A DNA stretch of 64,000 bases from Methylotenera sp. (GTDB lineage Bacteria; Pseudomonadota; Gammaproteobacteria; Burkholderiales; Methylophilaceae). Both the position numbers and the translations under genes were made by a program. Below the pieces are notes generated by a model. That model saw nothing but the letters and a program-made list of their open reading frames with translations, ran no database searches and was not told the origin of the DNA. The stretch spans positions 62,001-126,000 of the forward strand of contig JABFRQ010000001.1 of NCBI GenBank assembly GCA_013141075.1, written 5' to 3'. This document shows, one piece after another, positions 54,061 to 62,526 of this stretch (positions are counted from its first letter, which is position 1; every line of letters begins with the position of its first letter).

Positions 54061-55521
54061 TTACTTACCAACTGAAATTGTAGCAAGGTCATCCCAATTT
54101 CCATCAGATTTTGGTGAGTAATTGCTAATTTCTTTACGCATAGCGGCAAACTGCCCTTCGTACCACAGCGGAATATAGGGTAATTGTGCGTGAATACGGC
54201 TTGTTGCCACAGGCCAATTTTCATCTACTAGCAATTTATCTAGCTCGGCATCAGTGTACCTGCCACGGTTAAAGCCATTGGGTGGAACGCTATGTGAACC
54301 GAATGCTTTTGCGTAAATTTCGGGGGTTTTAATACCTACCCACGTGAGGCCATAGAGTTGAAAGTTGCCTTGTTTTACGTCTTCAAAAAACGTGCCCCAA
54401 TCTAAACTGCGGATTTCTAAATCTATGCCAGCGGGCTGCATTTGCGCTTGCATAATGGTGGCAAAGCGCACGCGCTGGGCATCTGTACTGGTTTTGAATA
54501 CCAATTTAAGCGGTAGCTTTACACCCGCCTCGCGTAGCAATTGCTTGGCAAGCATCGGGTTATAGTCATAAATTGGCAAGGCGATATTATTGTTGGTGTA
54601 ATGCTCTGGCGGTAATATGGCGCTAGCAACGCGCGTGTTGCTTACCATTACTTTTGTGATAATTGCGTTGCGGTCAATGGCGTGGGCAATGGCTTGCCTC
54701 ACTTTTAGCTGTTTTAAAACGGGGTCTTGCATATTTAAACCGAGGTATGAAAAATTTGCGCCCATACCAGTTTTAACAATAATTTCAGACTTGGTTTGCA
54801 GGTGCTTCACCAGCTCTGGCGGCAATTCACCTTGCAATAAATCTACCTCGCCATGCAAGAGCTTTAACACGCGCACGGTGGGGTCTTTAACCTCGATAAA
54901 ACTAATAGTTTGCTTATCTTTTACGCGCTTTAAAATGAGTTTATTTTGCCAATTCACGAATTCTAATGCGCCATTGCCTAAAGGCTGATGCGAAAAATCG
55001 TGATTTTTTGCAATAAGTTGTGCGGGTAAAATTCCGATGATTAACTTGTCTACAAAGTGCTTATCCGCTTGCTTTAGCACAAACACCACGGTGTCATTGT
55101 CCTCTGCAATAATGCTTTTAATATTGGCAAATTCAGCGGTATGCGGCGCGTCTTTTAGCGTGGCTAAAGAATCATAAGTGGCTTTTACATCGCTAGCGGT
55201 AAGCGGCGTTTGATGATGAAAAAGTATGCGATTTTTATTGAGTGTAAAACGATATTCAGTAGTACTAACTTCAACCCAAGAAGCCAAGCTAGGCACAGGT
55301 TTGGCGTTAGCATCAAAATCAACCAAGCTTTGGTAAATCAGCCGATTTACCCGTTCTGAGGCGGCATCTGTCGCATAGCGCGGGTCTAAATTTTGCGGCA
55401 TTTGGCCGATGGCAAATACTATTTCGTGCGAGGTCAGTTTAGATGGATTTTGCTGACTACAAGCAGCAATTAACACACATAGTAAGCCCATAAAAAACTT
55501 GGTTACATTCAGTGCGCTCAT
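54061..55521 (-). CDS. Peptide ABC transporter substrate-binding lipoprotein
   Basis: A 486-residue family 5 solute-binding protein. Lipobox LIAACSQQ (Cys21), then QMPQNLDPRYATDAASERVNRLIYQSLV, the SBP_bac_5 signature, and later KQLKVRQAIAHAIDRNAII and AKQLLREAGVKLP. Relatives bind oligopeptides, including murein tripeptide (MppA). It leads the minus-strand group SBP, PaiB-like, L,D-transpeptidase, two permeases and nagZ, which together point to peptide or muropeptide uptake. Confidence 0.92.
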   Translation of the reverse strand: MSALNVTKFFMGLLCVLIAACSQQNPSKLTSHEIVFAIGQMPQNLDPRYATDAASERVNRLIYQSLVDFDANAKPVPSLASWVEVSTTEYRFTLNKNRILFHHQTPLTASDVKATYDSLATLKDAPHTAEFANIKSIIAEDNDTVVFVLKQADKHFVDKLIIGILPAQLIAKNHDFSHQPLGNGALEFVNWQNKLILKRVKDKQTISFIEVKDPTVRVLKLLHGEVDLLQGELPPELVKHLQTKSEIIVKTGMGANFSYLGLNMQDPVLKQLKVRQAIAHAIDRNAIITKVMVSNTRVASAILPPEHYTNNNIALPIYDYNPMLAKQLLREAGVKLPLKLVFKTSTDAQRVRFATIMQAQMQPAGIDLEIRSLDWGTFFEDVKQGNFQLYGLTWVGIKTPEIYAKAFGSHSVPPNGFNRGRYTDAELDKLLVDENWPVATSRIHAQLPYIPLWYEGQFAAMRKEISNYSPKSDGNWDDLATISVGK

Positions 55522-55525
55522 AAAA

Positions 55526-56389
55526 TCATGGGCTAACGTAAACGTCTAACCCAAGGTGGCGTATGCGCGCCGCTACGGCCTCTAAGCACTCGGCTGACAA
55601 TCTACTTAATCTAGGCGCCTCAGCCTGATAAGAAGGTCGTGCTAGGCCATATAAATGCACTCCTTGCACAATATCTTTCACTTGGCTAATTAGTGCGATA
55701 TAAGCGGCAATATCTGCATCTGACGGTGGTTCGCCATCTAATGCAAACATACACGTTTGTATAAAAGTTGGGCATGCTGCCACACAGTTTTTAAGGCGTT
55801 CAATATGGCTTTGCGGGTTAATATTCACATCGTTAATGCGCGCAATGCCAGCTTTTGTGCCTGCATCTAATTTAAACCAAACTTCGCCATTACATTGGGC
55901 TAAGTGGCGCATGCTTTCAAGAATTACTGGCTTATCCATCAAGCTGCCGTTGGTAATTAACCTCACTTTAATGTTGCCTAGCAAAGCAAAATCTCGCAGT
56001 ACTTTTTCAACAATACGTATTACTTCGGGAAACTCTTTAGCGCTCGTTGGCTCACCATTACCAGAGAATGCGATGTCTTTAATGTGCCTGTCGCCTTCAT
56101 CCACAAAACGCGCCATAAAGTCGCCATGCAACGCATACGTTAAAAAGTCGCGTAACTCTTTTTCTAATACTGCTAACTCAATAGGCGGCGGCGTGCCGCG
56201 CGTGAGATTGGGCACTTGGCAATATACGCAGCGCCAATTACATGCGTTGTTGGTATTGAGGTTAACACCAATAGAAACGCCTCCCGCACGGCGAGACACC
56301 ACGGGGTAGATATATTTCATGCCGCTTACATCGCGGTTATGGTCGGTGACGGTGAGGTGATTTTCTAAAGGCATATAGTTTTTAGACAA
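55526..56389 (-). CDS. Radical SAM protein, COG0731-like
   Basis: A 287-residue radical SAM enzyme. The cluster motif is CNWRCVYCQ (Cys-x3-Cys-x2-Cys) at about residues 51-58, with KDIAFSGNGEPTS as a glycine-rich SAM-contact loop. The family is related to Fe-S oxidoreductases near wyosine-base synthesis, but wyosine is not made in bacteria, so the true substrate is unknown. Its stop codon is four bases before the start of the lipoprotein gene, so translation may be coupled. Confidence 0.8.
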   Translation of the reverse strand: MSKNYMPLENHLTVTDHNRDVSGMKYIYPVVSRRAGGVSIGVNLNTNNACNWRCVYCQVPNLTRGTPPPIELAVLEKELRDFLTYALHGDFMARFVDEGDRHIKDIAFSGNGEPTSAKEFPEVIRIVEKVLRDFALLGNIKVRLITNGSLMDKPVILESMRHLAQCNGEVWFKLDAGTKAGIARINDVNINPQSHIERLKNCVAACPTFIQTCMFALDGEPPSDADIAAYIALISQVKDIVQGVHLYGLARPSYQAEAPRLSRLSAECLEAVAARIRHLGLDVYVSP

Positions 56390-56394
56390 AGTGT

Positions 56395-56460
56395 AATTGC
56401 GAGCGTAGCGCGGAAATCTATGTAAGTTTGCAGATTGCCACGCTACGCTCGCAATGACGA
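56395..56460. repeat. Dispersed palindrome, family B (full copy)
   Basis: ATTGCGAGCGTAGCGCGG...CCACGCTACGCTCGCAAT, imperfect arms of about 25 bases with a spacer. In the gap between fnr and the radical SAM gene. Confidence 0.88.
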
Positions 56461-56468
56461 GTGGAGGT

Positions 56469-57224
56469 TTAGGCGCACGTTTCTGGATTAAATATCAATT
56501 TTAACGCATCTGGTTTAATAATTTTAACGTAACGTTGTTTGACTTCAATGATGCCTTCATCGCTAAATTTTGAAAAAGCGCGGCTTACCGTTTCTAGCTT
56601 CATGCCAAGATAACTACCAATTTCTTCACGTGTCATTCTAAGCGTGAGTTCAGATTGCGAAAACCCGCGCGCATGCAAGCGCTGCACTAAATTTAGCAAA
56701 AAAGCTGCCAAACGTTCTTCAGCACGCATATTGCCTAGCAACATCATCACGCTGCTTTCACGCACAATTTCGCGGCTCATTATTTTGTGCACGTGGCGCT
56801 GTAATACAGGAAACTCTCGTGATAATTCTTCCACATTGGCAAACGGCATCACGCAAACGTCGGCATCTTCAAGCGCAACGGCATTGCAGCTGTGGTGGTC
56901 GCTCACAATGCCATCCAAGCCAATAATTTCACCCGCCATTTGAAAACCCGTGACTTGCTCACGGCCATCTACCGTTGAAATACATGTTTTAAAAAAGCCT
57001 GTGCGAATCGCAAAAAGTGAGGTGAACGCATCACCATTGCGAAACAACAATTCACCTTGCTTTACGCGGCGGCGCGTTGCGACTACAGAATCTAATTTAT
57101 GCATATCTTCAGCATTAAAACCAATTGGCATGCAAAGCTCGCGCAGATTACAGCTTGAGCAAGCCACTTTAAATGAGGCTGGTGTCGTTGCAGGCATTGC
57201 TTCTATCGTAGCTTCTTTATTCAT
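56469..57224 (-). CDS. fnr: FNR-type oxygen-responsive regulator
   Basis: A 251-residue Crp/Fnr regulator. The 4Fe-4S ligands are visible: Cys22, Cys25 and Cys31 in KVACSSCNLRELC, and Cys113 in HHSCNAV. A cyclic-nucleotide-binding-like domain (about 35-150) and a winged helix with MTREEIGSYLGMKLETVSRAFSKF as the recognition part follow; the E-x3-R (EVSR-type ETVSR) suits FNR boxes of the TTGAT-N4-ATCAA kind. It faces hemN across a 244-base gap. Confidence 0.96.
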   Translation of the reverse strand: MNKEATIEAMPATTPASFKVACSSCNLRELCMPIGFNAEDMHKLDSVVATRRRVKQGELLFRNGDAFTSLFAIRTGFFKTCISTVDGREQVTGFQMAGEIIGLDGIVSDHHSCNAVALEDADVCVMPFANVEELSREFPVLQRHVHKIMSREIVRESSVMMLLGNMRAEERLAAFLLNLVQRLHARGFSQSELTLRMTREEIGSYLGMKLETVSRAFSKFSDEGIIEVKQRYVKIIKPDALKLIFNPETCA

Positions 57225-57325
57225 GTTGCAAGCATACTGCTTTCACGCTATTGATGCCATAGTTTAGCGCTCAAATTTTGATTTTTACTTTTTGGTTTGG
57301 TTGATAGTTAAACGCACTACGAGAA

Positions 57326-57378
57326 AAAATAGATGCTCTGCGAGCCGCTCTGGGAGCGGCTCGCAGAGCATCTATTTT
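57326..57378. repeat. Dispersed palindrome, family A (copy 6), 25-bp perfect arms
   Basis: Arms 57326-57350 and 57354-57378 (core GATGCTCTGCGAGCCGCTC) around TGG, a perfect 25-base-pair stem. It sits in the fnr/hemN divergent gap, about 100 bases from either start. The usual 11-base loop is here turned into an extended stem. Confidence 0.93.
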
Positions 57379-57403
57379 AAGTCCAGATGTAAACAGATAT
57401 CGT

Positions 57404-57445
57404 TTGACCTGCATCAAAGTTTTTTGAAGCCAAAACTGGCATAGT
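57404..57445 (+). promoter_or_regulatory. FNR box and -10 element before hemN
   Basis: TTGAC-CTGC-ATCAA (57404-57417) matches the FNR consensus TTGAT-N4-ATCAA at all but one base. CATAGT (57440-57445) lies 22 bases further, which puts the box near -41.5 for a start near 57452, the class II activator position. AGGAGTG then precedes the hemN ATG. Confidence 0.8.
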
Positions 57446-57468
57446 TTCACGCTGTTCATAGGAGTGAA

Positions 57469-58917
57469 ATGATGACTGCCACTATTACCTTTCCAATAGA
57501 AGCCGCTACAAATATAGCGACTAATAGCACGGAACATATCATGCCTGGCGTGACAGTAGCGATGCTACAAAAATATGATGTTTCTGGGCCACGTTACACG
57601 TCTTACCCTACCGCAGACCGTTTTGTAGAAGCCTTTGCTGAAGATGATTATAAGCTAGCGCTAGATCAGCGGCGTGAAGTCGGCTCTGCGCAGCCACTTT
57701 CAATTTACGTGCACATTCCGTTTTGTGAATCATTGTGCTTTTTTTGCGCTTGCAACAAAATTGTGACTAAACACCATGAGCGTAGCGTGGAGTATTTGCG
57801 CTACCTTAGCCGTGAAATTGATTTGCATATTGCGCATTTGGGGTCAGGCCAAGCGATATCACAACTACATTTAGGCGGCGGTTCACCTACGTTTTTTTCA
57901 GATGATGAACTCACAGAACTCATGACCATGCTAAAGCGCAGTTTTGTGTTTATGCCTGGCGGCGAATATTCTATTGAGGTTGACCCGCGCACGGTAAATG
58001 AGCAACGCCTAACACATTTATCTGAACTTGGTTTTAATCGCCTAAGTTTTGGCGTGCAAGATTTTGACCCTGAAGTGCAAAAAGCCGTGCATCGCATTCA
58101 GCCCGCAGAGCAAGTATTTTCTTTGGTTGATGCCGCACGGCGCTTAAAATTTGATTCAGTGAATGTAGATTTAATCTACGGCTTACCTATGCAAACGCCG
58201 CAATCATTTAGCCGCACTTTGGCGCAAGTGGTAGCGTTGCGACCCAATAGAATCGCGCTTTATGGCTATGCGCATTTGCCAGAACGCTTTAAGCCACAAC
58301 GCCGCATTAGCGAATATGAGTTGCCAGCGGCGCAAGACAAAATCACCATGCTTGCAAGTGCGTTAACCGCATTTATGGAGGCTGGTTATGTGTATGTGGG
58401 TATGGATCATTTTGCATTGCCTGACGACGACCTAGCTATTGCAAAACGCCAAGGCAGGCTACACCGAAATTTTCAAGGCTACAGCACGCAACCTGATTGT
58501 GATTTAATCAGCCTCGGCGTTTCTGCAATCGGCCGCGTTGGCGCAACGTATAGTCAAAATGCTAAAACCATTGAAGAATATTATGATTATTTGAATCAAG
58601 GCAGATTCCCCGTAGTGCGCGGCTTAGCATTAACGCGCGATGACTTAGTGCGCCGCGCGGTCATTATGGCCATTATGTGCCAAGGTGAGCTGCAATATGA
58701 ATCTATTGAACTTGCCTACATGATTGATTTTAAAAGCTACTTTGCGAACGAGCTAGCATTATTAAAAGAACAAGAGGCCATAGGCATGGTAACGCTTAAT
58801 GATGATGGCTTACAAGTAACAGACACAGGCTGGTTTTTTGTACGCGCCGTTGCCATGCTGTTTGACCGCTATTTGCAAACCGATAAAAACCGCGCACGCT
58901 TCTCAAAAATTATCTAG
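57469..58917 (+). CDS. hemN: Oxygen-independent coproporphyrinogen III oxidase
   Basis: A radical SAM enzyme that oxidises coproporphyrinogen III without oxygen in heme synthesis. The cluster motif is PFCESLCFFCACN (Cys-x3-Cys-x2-Cys), with GGGSPTFFSDDEL and the HemN-specific ISRVGATYSQN-like ISLGVSAIGRVGATYSQN. The length of 482 aa and an N-terminal extension are normal for true HemN. It is divergent from fnr and preceded by a good FNR box, matching anaerobic induction. Confidence 0.96.
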   Translation: MMTATITFPIEAATNIATNSTEHIMPGVTVAMLQKYDVSGPRYTSYPTADRFVEAFAEDDYKLALDQRREVGSAQPLSIYVHIPFCESLCFFCACNKIVTKHHERSVEYLRYLSREIDLHIAHLGSGQAISQLHLGGGSPTFFSDDELTELMTMLKRSFVFMPGGEYSIEVDPRTVNEQRLTHLSELGFNRLSFGVQDFDPEVQKAVHRIQPAEQVFSLVDAARRLKFDSVNVDLIYGLPMQTPQSFSRTLAQVVALRPNRIALYGYAHLPERFKPQRRISEYELPAAQDKITMLASALTAFMEAGYVYVGMDHFALPDDDLAIAKRQGRLHRNFQGYSTQPDCDLISLGVSAIGRVGATYSQNAKTIEEYYDYLNQGRFPVVRGLALTRDDLVRRAVIMAIMCQGELQYESIELAYMIDFKSYFANELALLKEQEAIGMVTLNDDGLQVTDTGWFFVRAVAMLFDRYLQTDKNRARFSKII

Positions 58918-58927
58918 ATTAACCTGT

Positions 58928-58989
58928 TATTGCGAGCATAGCGTGGCAATCTAAAGCAAGTATGCAGATTGCCGCGCTATGCTCGCAAC
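58928..58989. repeat. Dispersed palindrome, family B (full copy)
   Basis: ATTGCGAGCATAGCGTGGCAATCT...AGATTGCCGCGCTATGCTCGCAA, near-perfect arms, in the convergent hemN/ompW gap. Confidence 0.88.
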
Positions 58990-59006
58990 GGCTGCATGTA
59001 TTTCAC

Positions 59007-59038
59007 AAAAAAAAGCCCCTACCAAAAACGATAGGGGC
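59007..59038 (-). terminator. Terminator after ompW
   Basis: On the minus strand GCCCCTA, a 10-base loop, TAGGGGC, then a run of eight T. It lies 43 bases after the ompW stop. Confidence 0.85.
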
Positions 59039-59080
59039 AAACGTGGAACTAGGAAATCTTACGGACTAGCTACTTAAACC

Positions 59081-59782
59081 TTAGAATTTTTTACCTAAAC
59101 CGATACTAATCACCCATGGGTTGACATGTAAGCTATCAATTTTTGTCCAGCCAGCACCTGCGTCAATTTCAACGTCTGTTTTAAACCAAACTTTTTTTAC
59201 ATCAAAGTTTACCAACCATTTATCTTGCAAATTCACATCTAAACCTGCCTGAAGCACGCCACCGAAACTGCTTCTATCAACACGAATTGGTAGCATTCCA
59301 AGCGTTGTATTTGCAGTCAAACCACGATCCATACCCAGCACAAATGCAGCACCACCGCCAACATATGGGTCAAACATAGTATCTGGCATAAAGTGATATT
59401 GCGCAGTTAATGTAGGAGGTAATAAATTAACGCTACCTAGTGCTCGCGAATTCAAAGCACCACCAGTACCAGAAACGCTCACGTCGTGCCGTGTACCTAG
59501 CGCTAAAATCAACTCTGCTGCAATGTTTTTAGTAATGTAGTAAGAAAAGTCAATTTCTGGAATAGTGTTATTACCAACGATTAAATTGGCATCTGGACTA
59601 CCATAAACTGCAGTACCTGAAAGACCAAGAGTTGACGCAGTTGTTGTTTCACCTAAACTACTTTTCACACTTGGGTTTACATGCGTAGCGCGTAAACGGA
59701 CGACTATATCACCCGCTTCTGCTTGGGCTAATGCTGGGGCAAACACTGCTGCCATTGCTAATACTAATAACGATTTTTTCAT
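59081..59782 (-). CDS. ompW: OmpW family outer-membrane protein
   Basis: An eight-stranded outer-membrane beta-barrel that forms a hydrophobic channel. The ATG at 59782 is chosen (MKKSLLVLAMAAVFAPALAQA, signal peptide) over a GTG 15 bases upstream; GGAGAG precedes it by about eight bases. The core RATHVNPSVKS, then IPEIDFSYYITKNIAAELILA and the terminal SIGLGKKF with final Phe are typical. An FNR box lies upstream. Confidence 0.94.
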   Translation of the reverse strand: MKKSLLVLAMAAVFAPALAQAEAGDIVVRLRATHVNPSVKSSLGETTTASTLGLSGTAVYGSPDANLIVGNNTIPEIDFSYYITKNIAAELILALGTRHDVSVSGTGGALNSRALGSVNLLPPTLTAQYHFMPDTMFDPYVGGGAAFVLGMDRGLTANTTLGMLPIRVDRSSFGGVLQAGLDVNLQDKWLVNFDVKKVWFKTDVEIDAGAGWTKIDSLHVNPWVISIGLGKKF

Positions 59783-59827
59783 TTTTAAACTCTCCACTTA
59801 ATAAACACTAAAAAATTTGATAAGTGA

Positions 59828-59868
59828 ATTTTACGAGTTTAAGCAGAATGCCATTTGACATGTATCAA
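59828..59868 (-). promoter_or_regulatory. FNR box and -10 element before ompW
   Basis: On the minus strand TTGAT-ACAT-GTCAA (59855-59868), one mismatch from consensus. TAAAAT (59833-59828) lies 21 bases downstream, which places the box near -41.5 of a start near 59820. The gene starts at 59782. Confidence 0.78.
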
Positions 59869-59910
59869 GTCAGACACACTAAAATCATACGCGTTGTTTT
59901 TATACAACAA

Positions 59911-59946
59911 AAAGTGGCCTTATAGCACTACCTATAAGGCCACTTT
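59911..59946 (-). terminator. Terminator after rlmD
   Basis: AAAGTGGCCTTATAG and CTATAAGGCCACTTT form a perfect 15-base-pair stem around six bases, ten bases after the rlmD stop, with a T-rich tail on the minus strand. Confidence 0.9.
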
Positions 59947-59956
59947 ATTAAAATAT

Positions 59957-61390
59957 TTATTTGATTAACTCAAACAAAGCAATAGATTCCACATGCGCAG
60001 TATGTGGGAACATATTGATCACACCCGCAGCACTAAGGCGATAACCTTTTTCGTTGACCAACACGCCAGCATCACGTGCCAAAGTAGCTGGGTTGCATGA
60101 CACGTAAACAATACTACGAGGATTTTCGACAGGGCTGGGAGCCGCACTGGTATTGGCTTGCAGAGCACCCTCTTCAACCTCGGCTAGTTTTTTAGGAAAA
60201 TCAGCTAAAGATTTAATCAATTCAAACGCGCCATCACGCGGCGGGTCGATTAACCATTTATCAAACCTCCCTAACTCAGCCAAAGCTTCTGGCGTCATTT
60301 TAAATAAATCGGCCACGCCAAATGTTGTGTTAGTAATTTGATTAAGTACCGCGCTTTCATTGGCTCTATCTACCAAATTCGCCAAACCTTCTAAACCCAG
60401 CACCTGCGCGCCGCTACGGGCAATTGGCAAGGTAAAGTTGCCAATGCCGCAAAAGAAATCGGCAATTATTTCGCCCTGTTTTGGCGCTAATAATTGCATG
60501 GCGAGGTTAATCATCGCCTGGTTGATTTGCGGGTTTACTTGGGTGAATTCATTGGGTTTGAACGGGTAAGTTAAATTAAATGCTGGCAAGCTATATTGTA
60601 GTTGCGCTCCGTTTAGGGGATAAAATGGCTTAATCGTTTCTGGGCCTTTGGTTTGCGTCCAAACTTGCACTTGGTGGGTATCAGCAAAGGTTTTAATGTG
60701 CGCTTCATCTTCTGCTGTTAAGGCATCCATAATGCGTAATATCAGCACGATGACAGTTTGATTATTCAATGGCTCGCCAACGGCCAGCTCAATTTGCGGT
60801 AATTTATCGCGAATGCTGAGCTGAATAATCATATTCTGCAACGGCTCGATTAAAGCTGAAACTTCTGGCACAAGCACTTCGCAGCTATTCATCACCGCCA
60901 CATAACGCGTGGCTTTTTCGTTAAAACCCACCAATACACGTTCTTTTTTATCCACATACTTCACGCTTAAACGCGCTTTATGGCGATAACCCCAAGTGGG
61001 GCCATATAAGGGCGGCAGCATGTTTTCAGGCTTCACTTTACCAATATGCCATAAGTCATTTTCCAGCAAAAGCTGTTTAGCGGCAACTTGCGCATTTGCG
61101 TCTAAATGTTGCAGCTTGCATCCACCACACAAGCCAAAGTGTGGGCATTTTGGTGTAACGCGTTGATTTGATGGCGTTAACACTTCCACCACATTTGCCA
61201 CTTCATAACTGGGCTTTATGCGAATGGCTTGGTAAGTTACTTCTTCATTGGGCAGCGCGCCATCAATAAAAATAGTTTTACCATCTACATGCGCAACACC
61301 GCGCCCTTCTTGGTCTAGCGACTCAATGGTAGCGTGTTTTATTTCAGGAATAACGGGTAATTTATTGCGATTTCTAGCGTGACGTGCCAT
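59957..61390 (-). CDS. rlmD: 23S rRNA (uracil-1939-C5)-methyltransferase
   Basis: A SAM methyltransferase of the TrmA/RlmD family. An N-terminal TRAM domain (about 18-75), the iron-sulfur cysteines in [15 protein letters not shown], the SAM motif [14 protein letters not shown], and the catalytic [10 protein letters not shown]. At 477 aa it is a little long because of about 17 residues near 404-420 ([18 protein letters not shown]) that lie just before RSIVYVSC and are encoded by a family A palindrome. RlmD is favoured over TrmA by the TRAM domain and cluster. Confidence 0.94.
   Translation of the reverse strand: MARHARNRNKLPVIPEIKHATIESLDQEGRGVAHVDGKTIFIDGALPNEEVTYQAIRIKPSYEVANVVEVLTPSNQRVTPKCPHFGLCGGCKLQHLDANAQVAAKQLLLENDLWHIGKVKPENMLPPLYGPTWGYRHKARLSVKYVDKKERVLVGFNEKATRYVAVMNSCEVLVPEVSALIEPLQNMIIQLSIRDKLPQIELAVGEPLNNQTVIVLILRIMDALTAEDEAHIKTFADTHQVQVWTQTKGPETIKPFYPLNGAQLQYSLPAFNLTYPFKPNEFTQVNPQINQAMINLAMQLLAPKQGEIIADFFCGIGNFTLPIARSGAQVLGLEGLANLVDRANESAVLNQITNTTFGVADLFKMTPEALAELGRFDKWLIDPPRDGAFELIKSLADFPKKLAEVEEGALQANTSAAPSPVENPRSIVYVSCNPATLARDAGVLVNEKGYRLSAAGVINMFPHTAHVESIALFELIK
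60131..60171. repeat. Family A palindrome inside rlmD
   Basis: CTGGGAGCC-GCACTGGTATT-GGCTTGCAGAGCACCC: arms and 11-base loop of the family A pattern. It is read in frame on the minus strand, adding [12 protein letters not shown] to the protein. Confidence 0.8.
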
Positions 61391-61483
61391 GTGAAAACCT
61401 GTGAAGCTGAGTGAGGTGTGATTTTAACGCATTATTGGGTTTACGAGCAGCCTCAAAAAGAACTGTTATACCGAACTAATCAA

Positions 61484-61522
61484 CCTGTCATGCTGAACTA
61501 ACGAACCTGTCATGCTGAACTT
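61484..61522. repeat. Dispersed repeat, family E, partial tandem
   Basis: CTGTCATGCTGAAC occurs twice; the second is followed by TTGTTTCAGCATCTTGTCAT. In the gap between rlmD and the exonuclease gene. Confidence 0.7.
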
Positions 61523-61587
61523 GTTTCAGCATCTTGTCATTTTTAGCGGTGAAACACGAGATTGCGGAACGAGCCCGCAATGAAAAA

Positions 61588-62361
61588 TTAAGCCCAAGCT
61601 GCCAAAAATTCTGCCCAATGCGGCGCGCTGTAACCGCTGAGCGTTTCGCGCACCAGCTTAATCTCCGCCTCATAAGCCGCTGGCGTTAAATGCCCGCGCA
61701 TCAATTGAAAACGCAAATACACCAAATGTGTGTTCGCTACATCGGTTTCGCAGTAATTGCGAATATCTTCAATGCCGCCCGCTTTGTAGGAATCCCACAC
61801 TTTGCTGCCATCCATGCCCAGCTTGCCTGGAAAGCCACACAGCTTCGCTAAATCATCTAAGGGTGCGTTGGCACGGGCGTTATACATGGCCATTACATCC
61901 ATTAAATCTAAATGGCGCATGTGGTAGCGGCTAATGTAATTATTCCATTTAAAGTCTTTGTCGTCCTCGCCTAAATCCCAATAACGGCTGGCGTTAATGC
62001 CATGAATCAGCCCGCGATAATGCAACACTGGTAAATCAAAGCCGCTACCGTTCCAGCTAATAATTTGCGGCGTATACTTTTCAACACCATCAAAAAATCG
62101 CTGAATAATCTCGGCTTCGGTAGAGTCTGCATCGCCAAGCGTCCACACTTTAAAATTATTACCTTCACGCAAAGCGCATGAAATTGCGCAAATACGATGT
62201 TGATAGAGTGGCAAAAAGTCTGTGCCATTTTGCTGGCGACGTTGATGCAAAGCAATGTTAGCAACGTCTTCATCCGATACGCTGGCGGCTAAGCCCAGCA
62301 AGGCGCGCAGACCTGTGGTATCGGGGATGGTTTCTATGTCGAATACGAGGGTTGGTGTCAT
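61588..62361 (-). CDS. DEDD-type 3'-5' exonuclease (PolB-like)
   Basis: A 257-residue nuclease. Exo motif I is VFDIETIPD (Asp8, Glu10), motif II SWNGSGFDLPVL, and motif III YCETDVANTHLVYLR with the Tyr-x3-Asp of DEDDy type. The family is the predicted 3'-5' exonuclease related to the proofreading domain of DNA polymerase B, found as a single-domain protein in many proteobacteria. Substrate unknown; DNA is likely. It stands alone between repeat-bearing gaps. Confidence 0.9.
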   Translation of the reverse strand: MTPTLVFDIETIPDTTGLRALLGLAASVSDEDVANIALHQRRQQNGTDFLPLYQHRICAISCALREGNNFKVWTLGDADSTEAEIIQRFFDGVEKYTPQIISWNGSGFDLPVLHYRGLIHGINASRYWDLGEDDKDFKWNNYISRYHMRHLDLMDVMAMYNARANAPLDDLAKLCGFPGKLGMDGSKVWDSYKAGGIEDIRNYCETDVANTHLVYLRFQLMRGHLTPAAYEAEIKLVRETLSGYSAPHWAEFLAAWA

Positions 62362-62393
62362 TTTGTTAGGATACTATAAAAACGATACTTCTT

Positions 62394-62465
62394 TATCGTC
62401 ATTGCGAGCGTAGCGCGCCAATCTAACACTTTCAGATTGCCGCGCTACGCTCGCAATGACGATAA
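62394..62465. repeat. Dispersed palindrome, family B (full copy)
   Basis: TTATCGTCATTGCGAGCGTA...TACGCTCGCAATGACGATAA: arms of about 31 bases with one mismatch and a short spacer. It lies upstream of the exonuclease gene. Confidence 0.92.
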
Positions 62466-62526
62466 AACTGTAGTGATATCAGATGAAGATTTGTTTACTT
62501 CTTAAGCCTTTTGCTTGTTAAGCTTG

